Source: Vibrio maritimus | GTDB lineage: Bacteria > Pseudomonadota > Gammaproteobacteria > Enterobacterales > Vibrionaceae | Direction: 5' to 3' | NCBI GenBank assembly: GCA_000755425.1 | Contig: BBMT01000007.1 | Span: 62,001-126,000, forward strand | DNA length: 64,000 nt | Shown: positions 12,791 to 21,339 of the stretch, piece by piece | Layout: the number at the start of each line of letters is the position of its first letter | How positions within the stretch are numbered: position 1 is the stretch's first letter | The notes under the pieces: model-generated | Seen by the model: only the letters and a program-made list of their open reading frames with translations | Told to the model about the DNA's origin: nothing | The model's database searches: none | Position numbers and translations under genes: made by a program

Positions 12791-13555
12791 GTGAAAAGAA
12801 TCGCTCTCGCAACTGGCTTACTCCTTACCCACATGGTATATGCTGAAGTCGCCATAAATTACCAACAGCCACAATCTTCCGCCGACAAAAGTGCGCTGCA
12901 GGCGATCAAGGAAAGCGGTGCAAATGAGTTGCTAGTCGAACTGTCCAACGACTATTTCTCATTCGATCAAGCGTTGACGGTGCAATATGGTGGCGAGGAT
13001 GGGCCTCTCTATGATCCATCGACGCATACAGTGCACATGCCGTACGCGTTTTATACCGACTCTCTCAACTACTTCACCAAAAATAACTATCAAAATCGAT
13101 TTGGTAAACCTGCGCAACAAGGTGCCATAGACACTCTACTTCATACTCTGCTTCATGAAGCTGGACACGCTTACATCGCAGATCAAGGCATTCCAATTTT
13201 GGGCAAAGAAGAAGATGCCGTCGATAATTTCGCTGCAATCATCATGCTAAATTACGTTGAGCAAGGAGCAGATGCGACCATTAGTGCCGCAGACATGTTC
13301 GCATTTGAGTCTGAAGATAGGCCCGACTACTATGATTTTTACGAATACATTGGCGAGCACAGTTTCGACTTACAGCGCTATTTCAGTACCTTGTGCTTAG
13401 TTTATGGCAGCGATCCTGACAACCACGCCAACCTACTCGACGAAATAGAAAAAGACTACCTTGAGGAGCAAAAAGATAAGTGTATCGCCACGTATCAAGA
13501 GATCGATTACAACTGGAAGCAAGTACTAAATATAGACTCTAATACCAGTAGTTAA
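12791..13555 (+). CDS. DUF4344 putative metallopeptidase, exported
   Basis: 254 residues with a GTG start preceded by AAGGG at seven bases. An N-terminal signal peptide (MKRIALATGLLLTHMVYA) sends it to the periplasm. The zinc-protease motif HEAGH is at 122-126, followed about 18 residues later by GKEEDAVDNFA, which can supply the third metal ligand. This matches the DUF4344 family, annotated as putative metallopeptidase from its motifs; no substrate is known to me. The gene ends 13 bp before the DCC protein gene on the same strand, so the two are probably cotranscribed. The frame is intact. Confidence 0.82.
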   Translation: MKRIALATGLLLTHMVYAEVAINYQQPQSSADKSALQAIKESGANELLVELSNDYFSFDQALTVQYGGEDGPLYDPSTHTVHMPYAFYTDSLNYFTKNNYQNRFGKPAQQGAIDTLLHTLLHEAGHAYIADQGIPILGKEEDAVDNFAAIIMLNYVEQGADATISAADMFAFESEDRPDYYDFYEYIGEHSFDLQRYFSTLCLVYGSDPDNHANLLDEIEKDYLEEQKDKCIATYQEIDYNWKQVLNIDSNTSS

Positions 13556-13568
13556 TCGCAGAGGTTCT

Positions 13569-13955
13569 ATGCCGACATCACTCACCCTATTTTATGATGG
13601 TCACTGCCCGCTTTGCGTAAAAGAGATGACCGCTCTGAAGAAGCATGACACCGACAATGTTATTCAGTTGGTCGACATCTTCTCTGAAACCTTTGAAGAC
13701 TACCCAGACATTGACCAAAAGGCTGCTTCTGAGCGATTGCATGCCTACGATGAAAATGGAGTACTTTGGGAAGGACTGGACGTCACGTACCAAGCATGGC
13801 GCCTTGTCGGCCGCGGACACTATTACGCTTTTACACGTTGGCCACTGCTAAGACCGATTTGTGATTGGTGTTACCTGAAATTTGCCCGCCACCGCTACAC
13901 GGTGTCGGGCTTGCTTACGGGCAAAAAGCGTTGCGACAATTGTCGCATCGATTGA
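13569..13955 (+). CDS. DCC-family thiol-disulfide oxidoreductase-like protein (DUF393)
   Basis: 128 residues, with ATG preceded by GAGG. The N-terminus carries the DCC signature LFYDGHCPLCVKEM (Asp10, Cys13, Cys16), which defines the DUF393/YuxK group of small thioredoxin-fold-like proteins. The C-terminal part has further cysteines (CDWC near residue 100 and CDNC at the end), possibly metal-binding or redox pairs. The physiological role of the family is not established. It probably forms a two-gene unit with the metallopeptidase gene, 13 bp upstream. Confidence 0.85.
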   Translation: MPTSLTLFYDGHCPLCVKEMTALKKHDTDNVIQLVDIFSETFEDYPDIDQKAASERLHAYDENGVLWEGLDVTYQAWRLVGRGHYYAFTRWPLLRPICDWCYLKFARHRYTVSGLLTGKKRCDNCRID

Positions 13956-13997
13956 TTAGCCGCCAAGTCACAGCCACACAATATCTCGCTCACCCTA

Positions 13998-14010
13998 TTT
14001 ACACTGTAAA
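13998..14010. other. parS2 centromere site (TTTACACTGTAAA)
   Basis: Exact match to the chromosome-2 partition site consensus TTTACANTGTAAA known from V. cholerae, bound by ParB2. It lies in the gap between two converging genes, about 10.3 kb from the origin-proximal parS2. Confidence 0.85.
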
Positions 14011-14012
14011 GG

Positions 14013-14888
14013 TTATTTTTGCGCGTCTGCACGCACTGCCTTAAACAGTACCGACGTGTCAGAGCGCCCTTCACCTGACTCTGACAAGGCGCGATAGCGC
14101 TCGATAGATTGTTGCGTCAATGGTAATTCAACACCCTGCTTTTGAGCTTCATCCAGACAGAAACCTAAATCCTTGATCATCCAGTCGATGGCAAAGCCAA
14201 AATCATATTGGTCTTTGTCCATGGTTTTGGCACGATTTTCCATCTGCCAGGAGCCTGCAGCCCCATTTTTCAAGCAGTCCACCAATGAAGGAATGTCTAA
14301 GCCACTCTTTTGAGCCAGCAGTAAACCTTCTGAAAGCCCCGTAAGCACACCAGCAATACATACTTGATTCACCATTTTTGCACGCTGACCTTGACCCACA
14401 TCTCCCATCAGTACCGAAGACTTGCCATAAGCGTCAAAAATAGGTTGAAGGGCATCGAAGGTTTGAGCGTCACCACCACACATAATGGTCAACACGCCAT
14501 TTTCCGCGCCCGCTTGACCGCCGGAAACCGGGGCATCCATAAAACGAATCCCTGCACTTTCACATGCAGCTCCCAATTCTTCAGCCAAAGTTGCCGACGT
14601 CGTGGTGTGATCAACGAGCACCGATCCCGGTTTCATTGATGCAATCGCGCCCTGCTCTGCTGTCGTCATCTGACGAACATCATCGTCGTTGCCCACACAG
14701 ACCGCCACAACATCCGCATCTTTGACACATTCCGCAACCGACTCTGCATATTGTCCTGCATATTCATTCGCCCAGCGCTGCGCTTTTTCTGTCGTGCGAT
14801 TAAATACACACACCTCAAAGCCTGCTTTCACTAGGTGGCCTGCCATTGGGTATCCCATAACGCCCAGTCCAATAAAACTTACTTTCAT
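14013..14888 (-). CDS. 3-hydroxyisobutyrate dehydrogenase-type NAD(P) oxidoreductase
   Basis: 291 residues, cytoplasmic. The N-terminal Rossmann motif FIGLGVMGYPMAGHL (residues 5-19) binds the dinucleotide. DAPVSGG (118-124) is the substrate-binding signature of beta-hydroxyacid dehydrogenases, and Lys171 in GQRAKMVNQ is the expected catalytic lysine. Relatives include 3-hydroxyisobutyrate dehydrogenase and tartronate semialdehyde reductase (GarR/GlxR), and the exact substrate cannot be told from sequence. Its start codon overlaps the stop of the LysR gene upstream (ATGA at 14885-14888), implying translational coupling. The frame is intact. Confidence 0.88.
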   Translation of the reverse strand: MKVSFIGLGVMGYPMAGHLVKAGFEVCVFNRTTEKAQRWANEYAGQYAESVAECVKDADVVAVCVGNDDDVRQMTTAEQGAIASMKPGSVLVDHTTTSATLAEELGAACESAGIRFMDAPVSGGQAGAENGVLTIMCGGDAQTFDALQPIFDAYGKSSVLMGDVGQGQRAKMVNQVCIAGVLTGLSEGLLLAQKSGLDIPSLVDCLKNGAAGSWQMENRAKTMDKDQYDFGFAIDWMIKDLGFCLDEAQKQGVELPLTQQSIERYRALSESGEGRSDTSVLFKAVRADAQK

Positions 14889-15807
14889 TTCGGCTCCTTG
14901 TTTATTTGATTCGGATTAACGGCCGTGTCCATGTGACGAGCGGTTGCAAGAATCGCTTCTATTAGGGCTTTTACGGCTTTAGGTTGATACTGTCTGCCTT
15001 TGTACACCAAAAAGGCCTGACGGTCACTACGATAGTATTCAGGAACAACATGAACGAGATTCATATTTCCCGACACGTGTTTTAGTGGCAATGACGCCAC
15101 TCCAAGCCCGCGCTCGACAGCATCAACCAAGGCTTGGATATCATTGACAACCAATCTAGCTTCAACTCAATATCTCCTACGACTCTGCCATCGTTGACCA
15201 CTTGGATGCGCCTAGCGTCATCAATCGTGAGCCAATCGGCTTGTTCTAACTGTTCCAATGTTTCAATTGGCGCACGCTCATCAAGGTAGGAAGCACTAGC
15301 AAAGAAGCCGTGTTTGGCGGTAAAAAGAGGACGGGCAATAAGATCTTCCATGTCAGAGGTATCAAACGTGATCAAAAGCTCTCGATCGGTTTTTGGTTTG
15401 CTTTGATCGTGATTCAACGCCAGATCAATATGCACATTGGGGTAAGTCTTTAAATACTGTTCCACAATCGGTGCAATAAATGAATGATAGAAACTATGAG
15501 GCACCGCTAATCGAACCCTTCCTGCGACCAGATCGGTTTTCTCCGTCACGTTGTTTAGCCCGATTTCTATCTGCTCGACACCACTACTCAGTTGGTCGAA
15601 TGCCATTTTGCCTAGCTCTGTCGGCGCAAGCTCACGTCCATGCTTCTCAAGCAGCCTTAGTCCAAGCTTTTGTTCTAACGAGGAAATCCTTCTCGACACT
15701 GTCGACTGAGGAAGTCCCAAGCGATTCGCAGCCGCCAGTACAGAGCCCTCCTCGACGACTTTACAAAACAGGTAAACGTCATCAATGTATCCAAATATGG
15801 AATCCAT
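14885..15807 (-). CDS. LysR-family transcriptional regulator, one frameshift
   Basis: About 307 residues after repair. The N-terminal winged helix-turn-helix is clear (residues 1-65: FCKVVEEGSVLAAANRLGLP, then QSTVSRRISSLEQKLG). It is followed by a two-lobe effector domain. A one-base deletion near 15156 breaks KLRLVVNDIQALVDAVERG. The gene overlaps the following oxidoreductase by four bases, and it is divergent from the DUF2798 gene across 87 bp, the usual LysR operator arrangement. The likely targets are therefore that membrane protein and its own operon; the effector is unknown. Confidence 0.87.
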
Positions 15808-15894
15808 AATCCTAAATAACCGTATTTTTTCAGGTAATGACTAGGTTTATACTTTTCTCATCAAAACACAAGCAACAAATAGAAGAGACATAGT

Positions 15895-16137
15895 ATGAGC
15901 AAAACACAATTCTGGTTAACCGCACTACTGTCATCGCTCACAATGGCGACAATGATGTCAGGCATCATTTCGGGCTACAAAATGGGTTTCAGTGCAGAAT
16001 GGCCTGCCGTATGGGCGAGCAGTTTTATGGTAGCGTGGCCATGTGCACTGTTACTGAATCTGACCGTACTACCAAGAATCCGAGCATTTGCAGCATGGTG
16101 CTGTCAGCCAAAAACGATCAAACAGTCGAAAGCATGA
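15895..16137 (+). CDS. DUF2798 small membrane protein
   Basis: 80 residues with two predicted membrane helices (about 8-28 and 40-62), including the MSGIISGYKMG and FMVAWPCALLLN segments seen in DUF2798 proteins. Function unknown. It is transcribed divergently from the LysR gene and may be its target. Its last codons run into the long palindrome at 16128-16165. Confidence 0.8.
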   Translation: MSKTQFWLTALLSSLTMATMMSGIISGYKMGFSAEWPAVWASSFMVAWPCALLLNLTVLPRIRAFAAWCCQPKTIKQSKA

Positions 16138-16165
16138 TCAAGGTATTTACCTTGATCATGCTTTC
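16128..16165. repeat. 38-bp palindrome made of two inverted iteron-like units
   Basis: Perfect 18-bp inverted repeat (16128-16145 with 16148-16165) around a 2-base centre. Each arm reads GAAAGCATGATCAAGGTA, which contains the RctB iteron core ATGATCA and shares its GAAAGCATGATCAAG stretch with the origin copy at 23734-23746 and, inverted, with the copy at 24080-24086. It overlaps the DUF2798 stop and lies between convergent genes, so it may also act as a terminator, although no T run follows. Confidence 0.75.
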
Positions 16166-16185
16166 AGAAACTCGAGATAGGTTGA

Positions 16186-19100
16186 TTAGATCTCAACGCA
16201 AGAAGGCTGCGCCACATGTCTGATTGGTCGAGGTTTTGCAAACCAATAGCCCTGAAACATATCGCAATTCATCTGCTTGAGCCTCAAGTACTGCGCTTGG
16301 GTTTCCACTCCTTCTGCCACAACATCGTAGCCGAATGCGTGAGACATGGTGATCACTGACTCCACTAGGGCGCTATGTGCTAAATCGGTTTCAAAATCAG
16401 CAATAAAACTGCGGTCAATCTTAACTTCATCTAAAGGGAGCTGCTTTAGCATGGAGAGTGAAGAGTAGCCGGTACCAAAATCGTCGAGAGAAATACGAAT
16501 ACCCGCCGTTTTTAGCGTATTCAGTGCTCGAAGGCACTGTTCAAAGTCACTCAATGCAATGCTCTCAGTGATCTCCACGGTAAACTGAGACGGTGACAGC
16601 TCATGAGACAGGATGGTTTGAACAAACTCTATCGCAAAATGTGGACGACAAAGTAAGCTCGAACTCACATTGATCGATACACTTATGCCGTCATCGATCA
16701 ACTTATTCGCGAGATCCTCACACACGCGCTTAAGAACAAACTCACTCAGTTTAACGATAAGACCAGACTCCTCAGCCACCCCAATAAAAAGCTGCGGTGA
16801 AATGTATTGCCCGTCTTCATCTTTCCAGCGCACGAGAGCTTCAACACTGACCGCCCCTACGCCTTCTGAGCTGTAGATAAATTGGTACCACACATCAAGC
16901 TCGCCATTAGCAATCACTCGCCGCAGTTTCTGCTCAATAGTGAGCAGTTGCTGACTTTCTTGCTCCAACGTCGAATCGTAGAGCGCCGCTTTTCGACTTT
17001 TCGAGCGCTTGGCTCGATACATGGCAATATCGGCCTTTTTAATCAGCTCATCCGCGCTATTCGCATCAAAAGGATAAAACGCTATCCCTAAGCTGCCCTG
17101 AGTGCTGAACTCACTGCCATTGACAAAAACGGCTTCTCTACCGCTCTCAGTATGCGGCTAGCAAGCTCTAAAGCCTGGGCTGACGTCTCTACATCACACA
17201 TTAGTAGAAACTCATCACCGCCAAATCTCGCAATCAAATCGTTTCGTCTCACGACCCCGGAGAGCTGTTTGGAGACATGCAATAGCAAGGCATCGCCCAC
17301 ATCATGGCCGTACGTGTCATTGACGAACTTAAAACGGTTCAGATCCATTAACATTAGGCTAATGGGCGCTCAGTTTTCTCTGCAATGTGCGCCCTGAGGC
17401 TGTCCGTCATCATACGGCGGTTGGCAAGGCCGGTTAGCGGGTCATGATAGGCTAATTGACGAATTCTATCTGCAGAATGCTTTTGTTCAGTGATATCTGT
17501 CATGGCACCAAGAAATCGAACCGGACGACCAAACTTGTCGCAAATCACTTTACCTGTGGAGGATACCCACACATAGACACCATCCGTTCGACGCAATCTA
17601 AACTGCACTTTAAATGGAATTTCTTGCTCGATTTGAGCCAGTAATTTCTGCTCTAAATCGTCAATATCGTCGCTGTGTACCAAATCAAAAAAGGCACGAC
17701 TGGTCAGCACTTGCGTGTTTGGTTCACCGTTGTCGAACTTGAGAATGTCGTTCCATCGGCTACTCCATATCAATTTGTCTGTCAGTAAGTCCCAGTCCCA
17801 AATTGCGTCATTAGATGAATGGCTCACCACCTGCAATTGATTCGCGAGGTCACTTGAGATCTGCGCTCGGCTTTGCGAACTCTTCAACAGCAAATCACGC
17901 TGCAAGAACAGCGCAAGCATATCAAGGTAATTGTGATAGCTGGAAAGTTTCGCAAGATCAGGCTGGCCTTCAATCGGCTCTACAATCGCCATCACTTCGG
18001 TACGACCCTCTTGCCTATCAGTGACACAAAGCAAGGTCATCACAAATGACTCAGGGAGTGAGTACAAACTGCTGACGGGGAAGGTTTCCGTTGGAAAGTG
18101 GATGCCTTGTTCAACGCTACTGAGCTGACGACCATCAGTATGCGCATAACCAACTACACAGCTGTCGATACCCGATTTTACACCATTGATTGCCCATGCA
18201 ACCGGCGTGTCAAACAAACAGCTGGCGTTCACAATGGAAGAGAATCCGGATTGCCCTTGTGAATATAATGTCTCGTGCAGTTCAGCGGGTGAGCGCTCAG
18301 AATGACTAAGCAATTGATTACGAATCGTAAACTGAGGGGTGTAACTTGGGTTTGTCGCACCACAAGATTGACGCACAACCATGGATTGCTCAATCATGCC
18401 AAGTTCGCTCGCATAAGGTGCACCCGATAAACGCGCCATCAATCGCTCTACGGCAGCAACGGATAGGCGTTCAAGTTGCTGATCCACCGTCGTTAACCTT
18501 GGCTGAGTGCGTTCGCCCATGAAAATATTGTCAATGCCAACAATCGCCACCTGCTCCGGAACGCATATTCCGTTTTCAGACAAACTTTCCATCAGGCCGA
18601 TAGCAATATGATCGGTAGCACAGATGACCGCACTGCAAGGAGCCTTGCCTTGCCAATAGCGCTCATACGCTTCTCTTCCCCCCTGCAAAGCAGTGTTGCT
18701 GACATTGAGGATGTGCCGTTTCGTAATCGTATTACCAAAATGCTCGGCACGTTTCTGAAACGCTTTAAAACGCATTCTAACGTCGTTAACAGAGAGATCG
18801 CCACAGAACCCTATATCAACATGTCCAAGCCCTACCAGATGGTCATACAGCGCGCTTACGCCACTCGCCTGGTCACTCGACAGAGACTCAACTTCCAATG
18901 GCGCGTAACTGGCCGCCACAGAGATCACAGGTATTCCTCTCTGTACTGCTTTTTCCACCAATGCGCTCGCGGCTGCGTGCAGCACGACAATAAGCCCGTC
19001 GATGTGATCAAAGGCAAAGGGAATATCAAAGTCGCGATTGTGGCCGACACGAAGAAAAATCAGGTTTATCCCGTTTTCAACGCCGTAGGCTCTGAGTGTA

Positions 19101-19221
19101 CTGGTGATTTCGCCCATGTAGAAGCCACTTAACATCGGCAAAATGACACCTATTGTTGCTTACGTTGGCGACGAAATAATACCTCGCGACCATCGTTGCC
19201 CCTAGGGTTTGTGTTGTCCAT
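16186..19221 (-). CDS. LacI-type sensor / PAS / GGDEF / EAL protein, three frameshifts
   Basis: About 1,012 residues after repair, predicted to make or break c-di-GMP. The N-terminus, after a short basic stretch, is a LacI/periplasmic-binding-like ligand domain (ATIGVILPML start, VAIVGIDNIFMGE, LTTVDQ; about 20-290) with no helix-turn-helix. No signal peptide or membrane helix is evident, so sensing is probably cytoplasmic. A linker domain and a PAS domain (about 450-560, ending FLGAMTDITEQK) follow. Next comes a GGDEF domain with intact RFGGDEF, then an EAL domain with EALVRW, DDFGTGYSS and KIDRSF, so both active sites look intact. One-base deletions lie near 19160, 17356 and 17133 (T run). 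The start ATG (complement of 19219-19221) is the best I see. Confidence 0.85.
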
Positions 19222-19391
19222 GTCGTTAATTGTTTTGCTGTCCGCGTTATTAGCCTGGTATCTGACCATTCATACAGTAAGAAAATTCGTGCTTATCGAG
19301 CAGTGTGGGTTGATAAAAGTGTTAACAACCACACACTCGGTAGTGGGGAGAGTTTTGGAAATTTGACCGAGTTAGCGTTCCCCAAGATCCA

Positions 19392-19423
19392 AAAAAGGAG
19401 CCAACCGAAGTTTGCTCCTTTTT
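19392..19423 (-). terminator. Rho-independent terminator of the yebC-family gene
   Basis: Stem AAAAAGGAGC (19392-19401) pairs with 19414-19423, followed on the minus strand by T residues. It begins 29 bases past the stop codon of the YebC-family gene. Confidence 0.8.
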
Positions 19424-19451
19424 CATCACTATTTAGGGAAAAGTGCCCTAA

Positions 19452-20168
19452 TTATTGCTCAGCGTTATGATAAACCTGCTGAACATCATCACAGTCGTCT
19501 AGCATATCTAGGAACTTCTGGAATTTCTCCGCGTCCTCACCAGCGATTGCAGTGTGCGTTTGTGGCACGAAAGTGATCTCTTCTACATCTAGCGCCAGTT
19601 CTGGGTACTCAGCAGCCAGCGCTGTTTTCGCTTTGAAGAATTCAGTGTGAGGTGCAAATACCGTGATTACACCATCTTCTAGCTCGATATCTGTCACATC
19701 AACGTCAGCCATCATTAGTGCTTCCAGTACCGACTCTTCGTCGTCGCCTTTAAACTGGATAACAGCTTGGTGGTCGAACATGTGCGCTACAGTACCTGGG
19801 CTACCAATCTTAGCACCAGTCTTAACGAAACATTGACGAACATCCTGGAAAGTACGGTTGCCGTTGTCGGTTAGACAGTCAACGATCACGCTCACGCCAC
19901 CAGGGCCAAAACCTTCATAGCGAGCTGGTTGGTAGTCTTCACCGCCACCACCGCTGGCCTTATCTAGCGCTTTGTCGATAACGTGCGCTGGAACTTGATC
20001 TTTCTTTGCTTTAGCAATCAGGTGCTTAAGCGACAGGTTCATTTCAGGATCGGCACCACCGTTTTTAGCAGCAACGTAAATCTCTTTACCGTACTTGGAA
20101 TAAACTTTAATTTTTGCGCCTTGTGTCTTCGCCATAGAGGCTTTGCGCACTTCAAAACTTCTTCCCAT
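19452..20168 (-). CDS. yeeN: YebC/PmpR-family protein (YeeN type)
   Basis: 238 residues, the exact length of E. coli YeeN. It starts [19 protein letters not shown] and contains the family core [19 protein letters not shown] and acidic C-terminal segments. YebC-family proteins were first called transcriptional regulators, and more recent work links some members to relief of ribosome stalling; for the YeeN branch the role is unclear. V. cholerae carries a homologue close to its chromosome-2 origin (VCA0006, from memory), so the neighbourhood is conserved. The frame is intact, with its own terminator. Confidence 0.9.
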   Translation of the reverse strand: MGRSFEVRKASMAKTQGAKIKVYSKYGKEIYVAAKNGGADPEMNLSLKHLIAKAKKDQVPAHVIDKALDKASGGGGEDYQPARYEGFGPGGVSVIVDCLTDNGNRTFQDVRQCFVKTGAKIGSPGTVAHMFDHQAVIQFKGDDEESVLEALMMADVDVTDIELEDGVITVFAPHTEFFKAKTALAAEYPELALDVEEITFVPQTHTAIAGEDAEKFQKFLDMLDDCDDVQQVYHNAEQ

Positions 20169-20253
20169 TGGGATGTTCTCTCTAATTCAATTTAACGCGG
20201 AGGATTTTAGCAAATCGTCGTCACAATTCAATTCCATGCGGCAACGAAGAGTG

Positions 20254-20490
20254 TTACATCACTCCCATTATCTTTTTGTATTTGTCCACACACGCCTCAA
20301 ACCATGCTTTTTCAGCGTCATCCTGAATGCGCTCTAGCTGTTCGCGAATCGCTTCAGGGCCAGCTTTGGCTTCCTTCATTTGCCAAACGACAAAAGAAGC
20401 TTGCTTATCAAGTTCCACTTTGTTTTTTCCGCTGGGGGAAGCAAAGACAGGTTGTACGACATGGTTCTCTATATCGGTTAGTGTTGGCAA
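20254..20490 (-). CDS. Small protein of unknown function near the chromosome-2 origin
   Basis: 78 residues from a TTG codon. The sequence is hydrophilic and helix-rich (PEAIREQLERIQDDAEKAWFEACVDKYKKI), with no signal peptide or membrane helix. The TTG start is doubtful: the frame stays open upstream to about 20527 without an ATG, and it overlaps the end of the preceding gene in another frame. In this error-prone sequence the true protein may be longer and begin near 20618-20624 (MVMEQKSRVALATLSLF) after a lost base. I do not recognise a family. Confidence 0.55.
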   Translation of the reverse strand: MPTLTDIENHVVQPVFASPSGKNKVELDKQASFVVWQMKEAKAGPEAIREQLERIQDDAEKAWFEACVDKYKKIMGVM

Positions 20491-20837
20491 GGCAGAGAAT
20501 ATATCACCGTTGGTGTAGCAAACTCAAATGAAAGCAGTATCGACGGGTGCTGACGTGCGTTTAAGAGGGGGTTAAACAAACTAAGGGTGGCCAATGCCAC
20601 CCTACTCTTTTGCTCCATCACCATTGTATAGCGCTGCTTAGTGGATAAGCCTAATTCTTTCGCTTCTTCTAGCGAAAGACCGCTCTCTCTGATTTCTCTT
20701 AATGCTTCAATGCGGCGTCGTGCATCAGCGGATTTCACTTGTTTTGCAGGACGCGTTTCCTCTTGAAAGTCCTCAGATTGATCCCACTTATTGGTGATGG
20801 ATGTCATTTGGTCATGGTCGATTGAATTGATGGACAT
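20478..20837 (-). CDS. Small charged protein, unknown; C-terminal end uncertain
   Basis: The ATG complementary to 20835-20837 has a near-perfect ribosome site AGGAGGT five bases upstream and begins MSINSIDHDQMTSITNKWD. Residues 35-65 are strongly charged (ARRRIEALREIRESG, then LSLEEAKELGL), resembling small Vibrio/Pseudomonas proteins of unknown function (possibly PA3496-like; not certain). A one-base loss just after ELGL near 20652 would end the protein at LIH and release a second start at 20618-20624. The C-terminal half as read may therefore belong to the next gene. Confidence 0.55.
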   Translation of the reverse strand: MSINSIDHDQMTSITNKWDQSEDFQEETRPAKQVKSADARRRIEALREIRESGLSLEEAKELGLSTKQRYTMVMEQKSRVALATLSLFNPLLNARQHPSILLSFEFATPTVIYSLPCQH

Positions 20838-21118
20838 TGTTACCTCCTGATGAACCATGTCTGGACACCTAATCTGTAGCAAACGACAAAATTGTTGTTA
20901 AGAAAAACTGAGTCAGAATGTGATTGGCTCGGAAATTCTCATCAGAAGTATTAGAAAGGAGTTTATAAACTTTGAAATCCGCGAAAGACGGCAGTACATT
21001 TAGGAGATTCCACCTCGGAAAATCGACTTGATCCAGATCTCCTTTTTTTAGCGCTATCCCTTGATGCTATTGCCCTGTAGCTCGATGCAACTTTAAGCAT
21101 ATTGGTGAATTTTTGATA

Positions 21119-21152
21119 AAAAAAAGCGAGTCCAAACGAACTCGCCAAAAAA
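21119..21152 (-). terminator. Terminator-like hairpin downstream of rctB
   Basis: Stem GCGAGT/ACTCGC (21126-21131 with 21140-21145) with an 8-base loop, bounded by A runs on the left. On the minus strand it ends in seven T residues. It is the first good terminator for rctB, about 190 bp after its stop. Confidence 0.7.
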
Positions 21153-21231
21153 TATATCAGAATGAATGTAACAATATGAGCCAATCTACTTATTTCATTA
21201 GAAAGGACAAAAGGTTGTCTATTCGGGATAA

Positions 21232-21258
21232 ATAATAGCCAGAGGCACTGGCTATTAT
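21232..21258. repeat. Perfect 11-bp inverted repeat downstream of rctB
   Basis: ATAATAGCCAG (21232-21242) pairs with CTGGCTATTAT (21248-21258) around AGGCA. There is no T run of normal length on either strand. It may stabilise the rctB mRNA 3' end, be a weak terminator or be a protein site. Confidence 0.6.
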
Positions 21259-21339
21259 GTCAGCAGACTGTCAGCGTTATGTGTAAATACCATCAAATCG
21301 GGAAACCTATGTAACAAGGTTTTTCAGTATTGAAAACCG

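Larger units (their letters stand above)
20883..21339. other. Region between rctB and the small genes: hairpins, no convincing gene
   Basis: About 450 bp of AT-rich sequence. It contains a terminator-like hairpin at 21119-21152 and a perfect 11-bp inverted repeat at 21232-21258. A 73-codon minus-strand frame (20963-21184) runs through the terminator hairpin and lacks a ribosome site, so I do not call it. Confidence 0.5.

Noticed and set aside
20963..21184. 73-codon minus-strand open frame downstream of rctB
   Set aside because: It runs through a terminator hairpin, has no ribosome site and its composition (Ser/Arg-rich tail) looks random.
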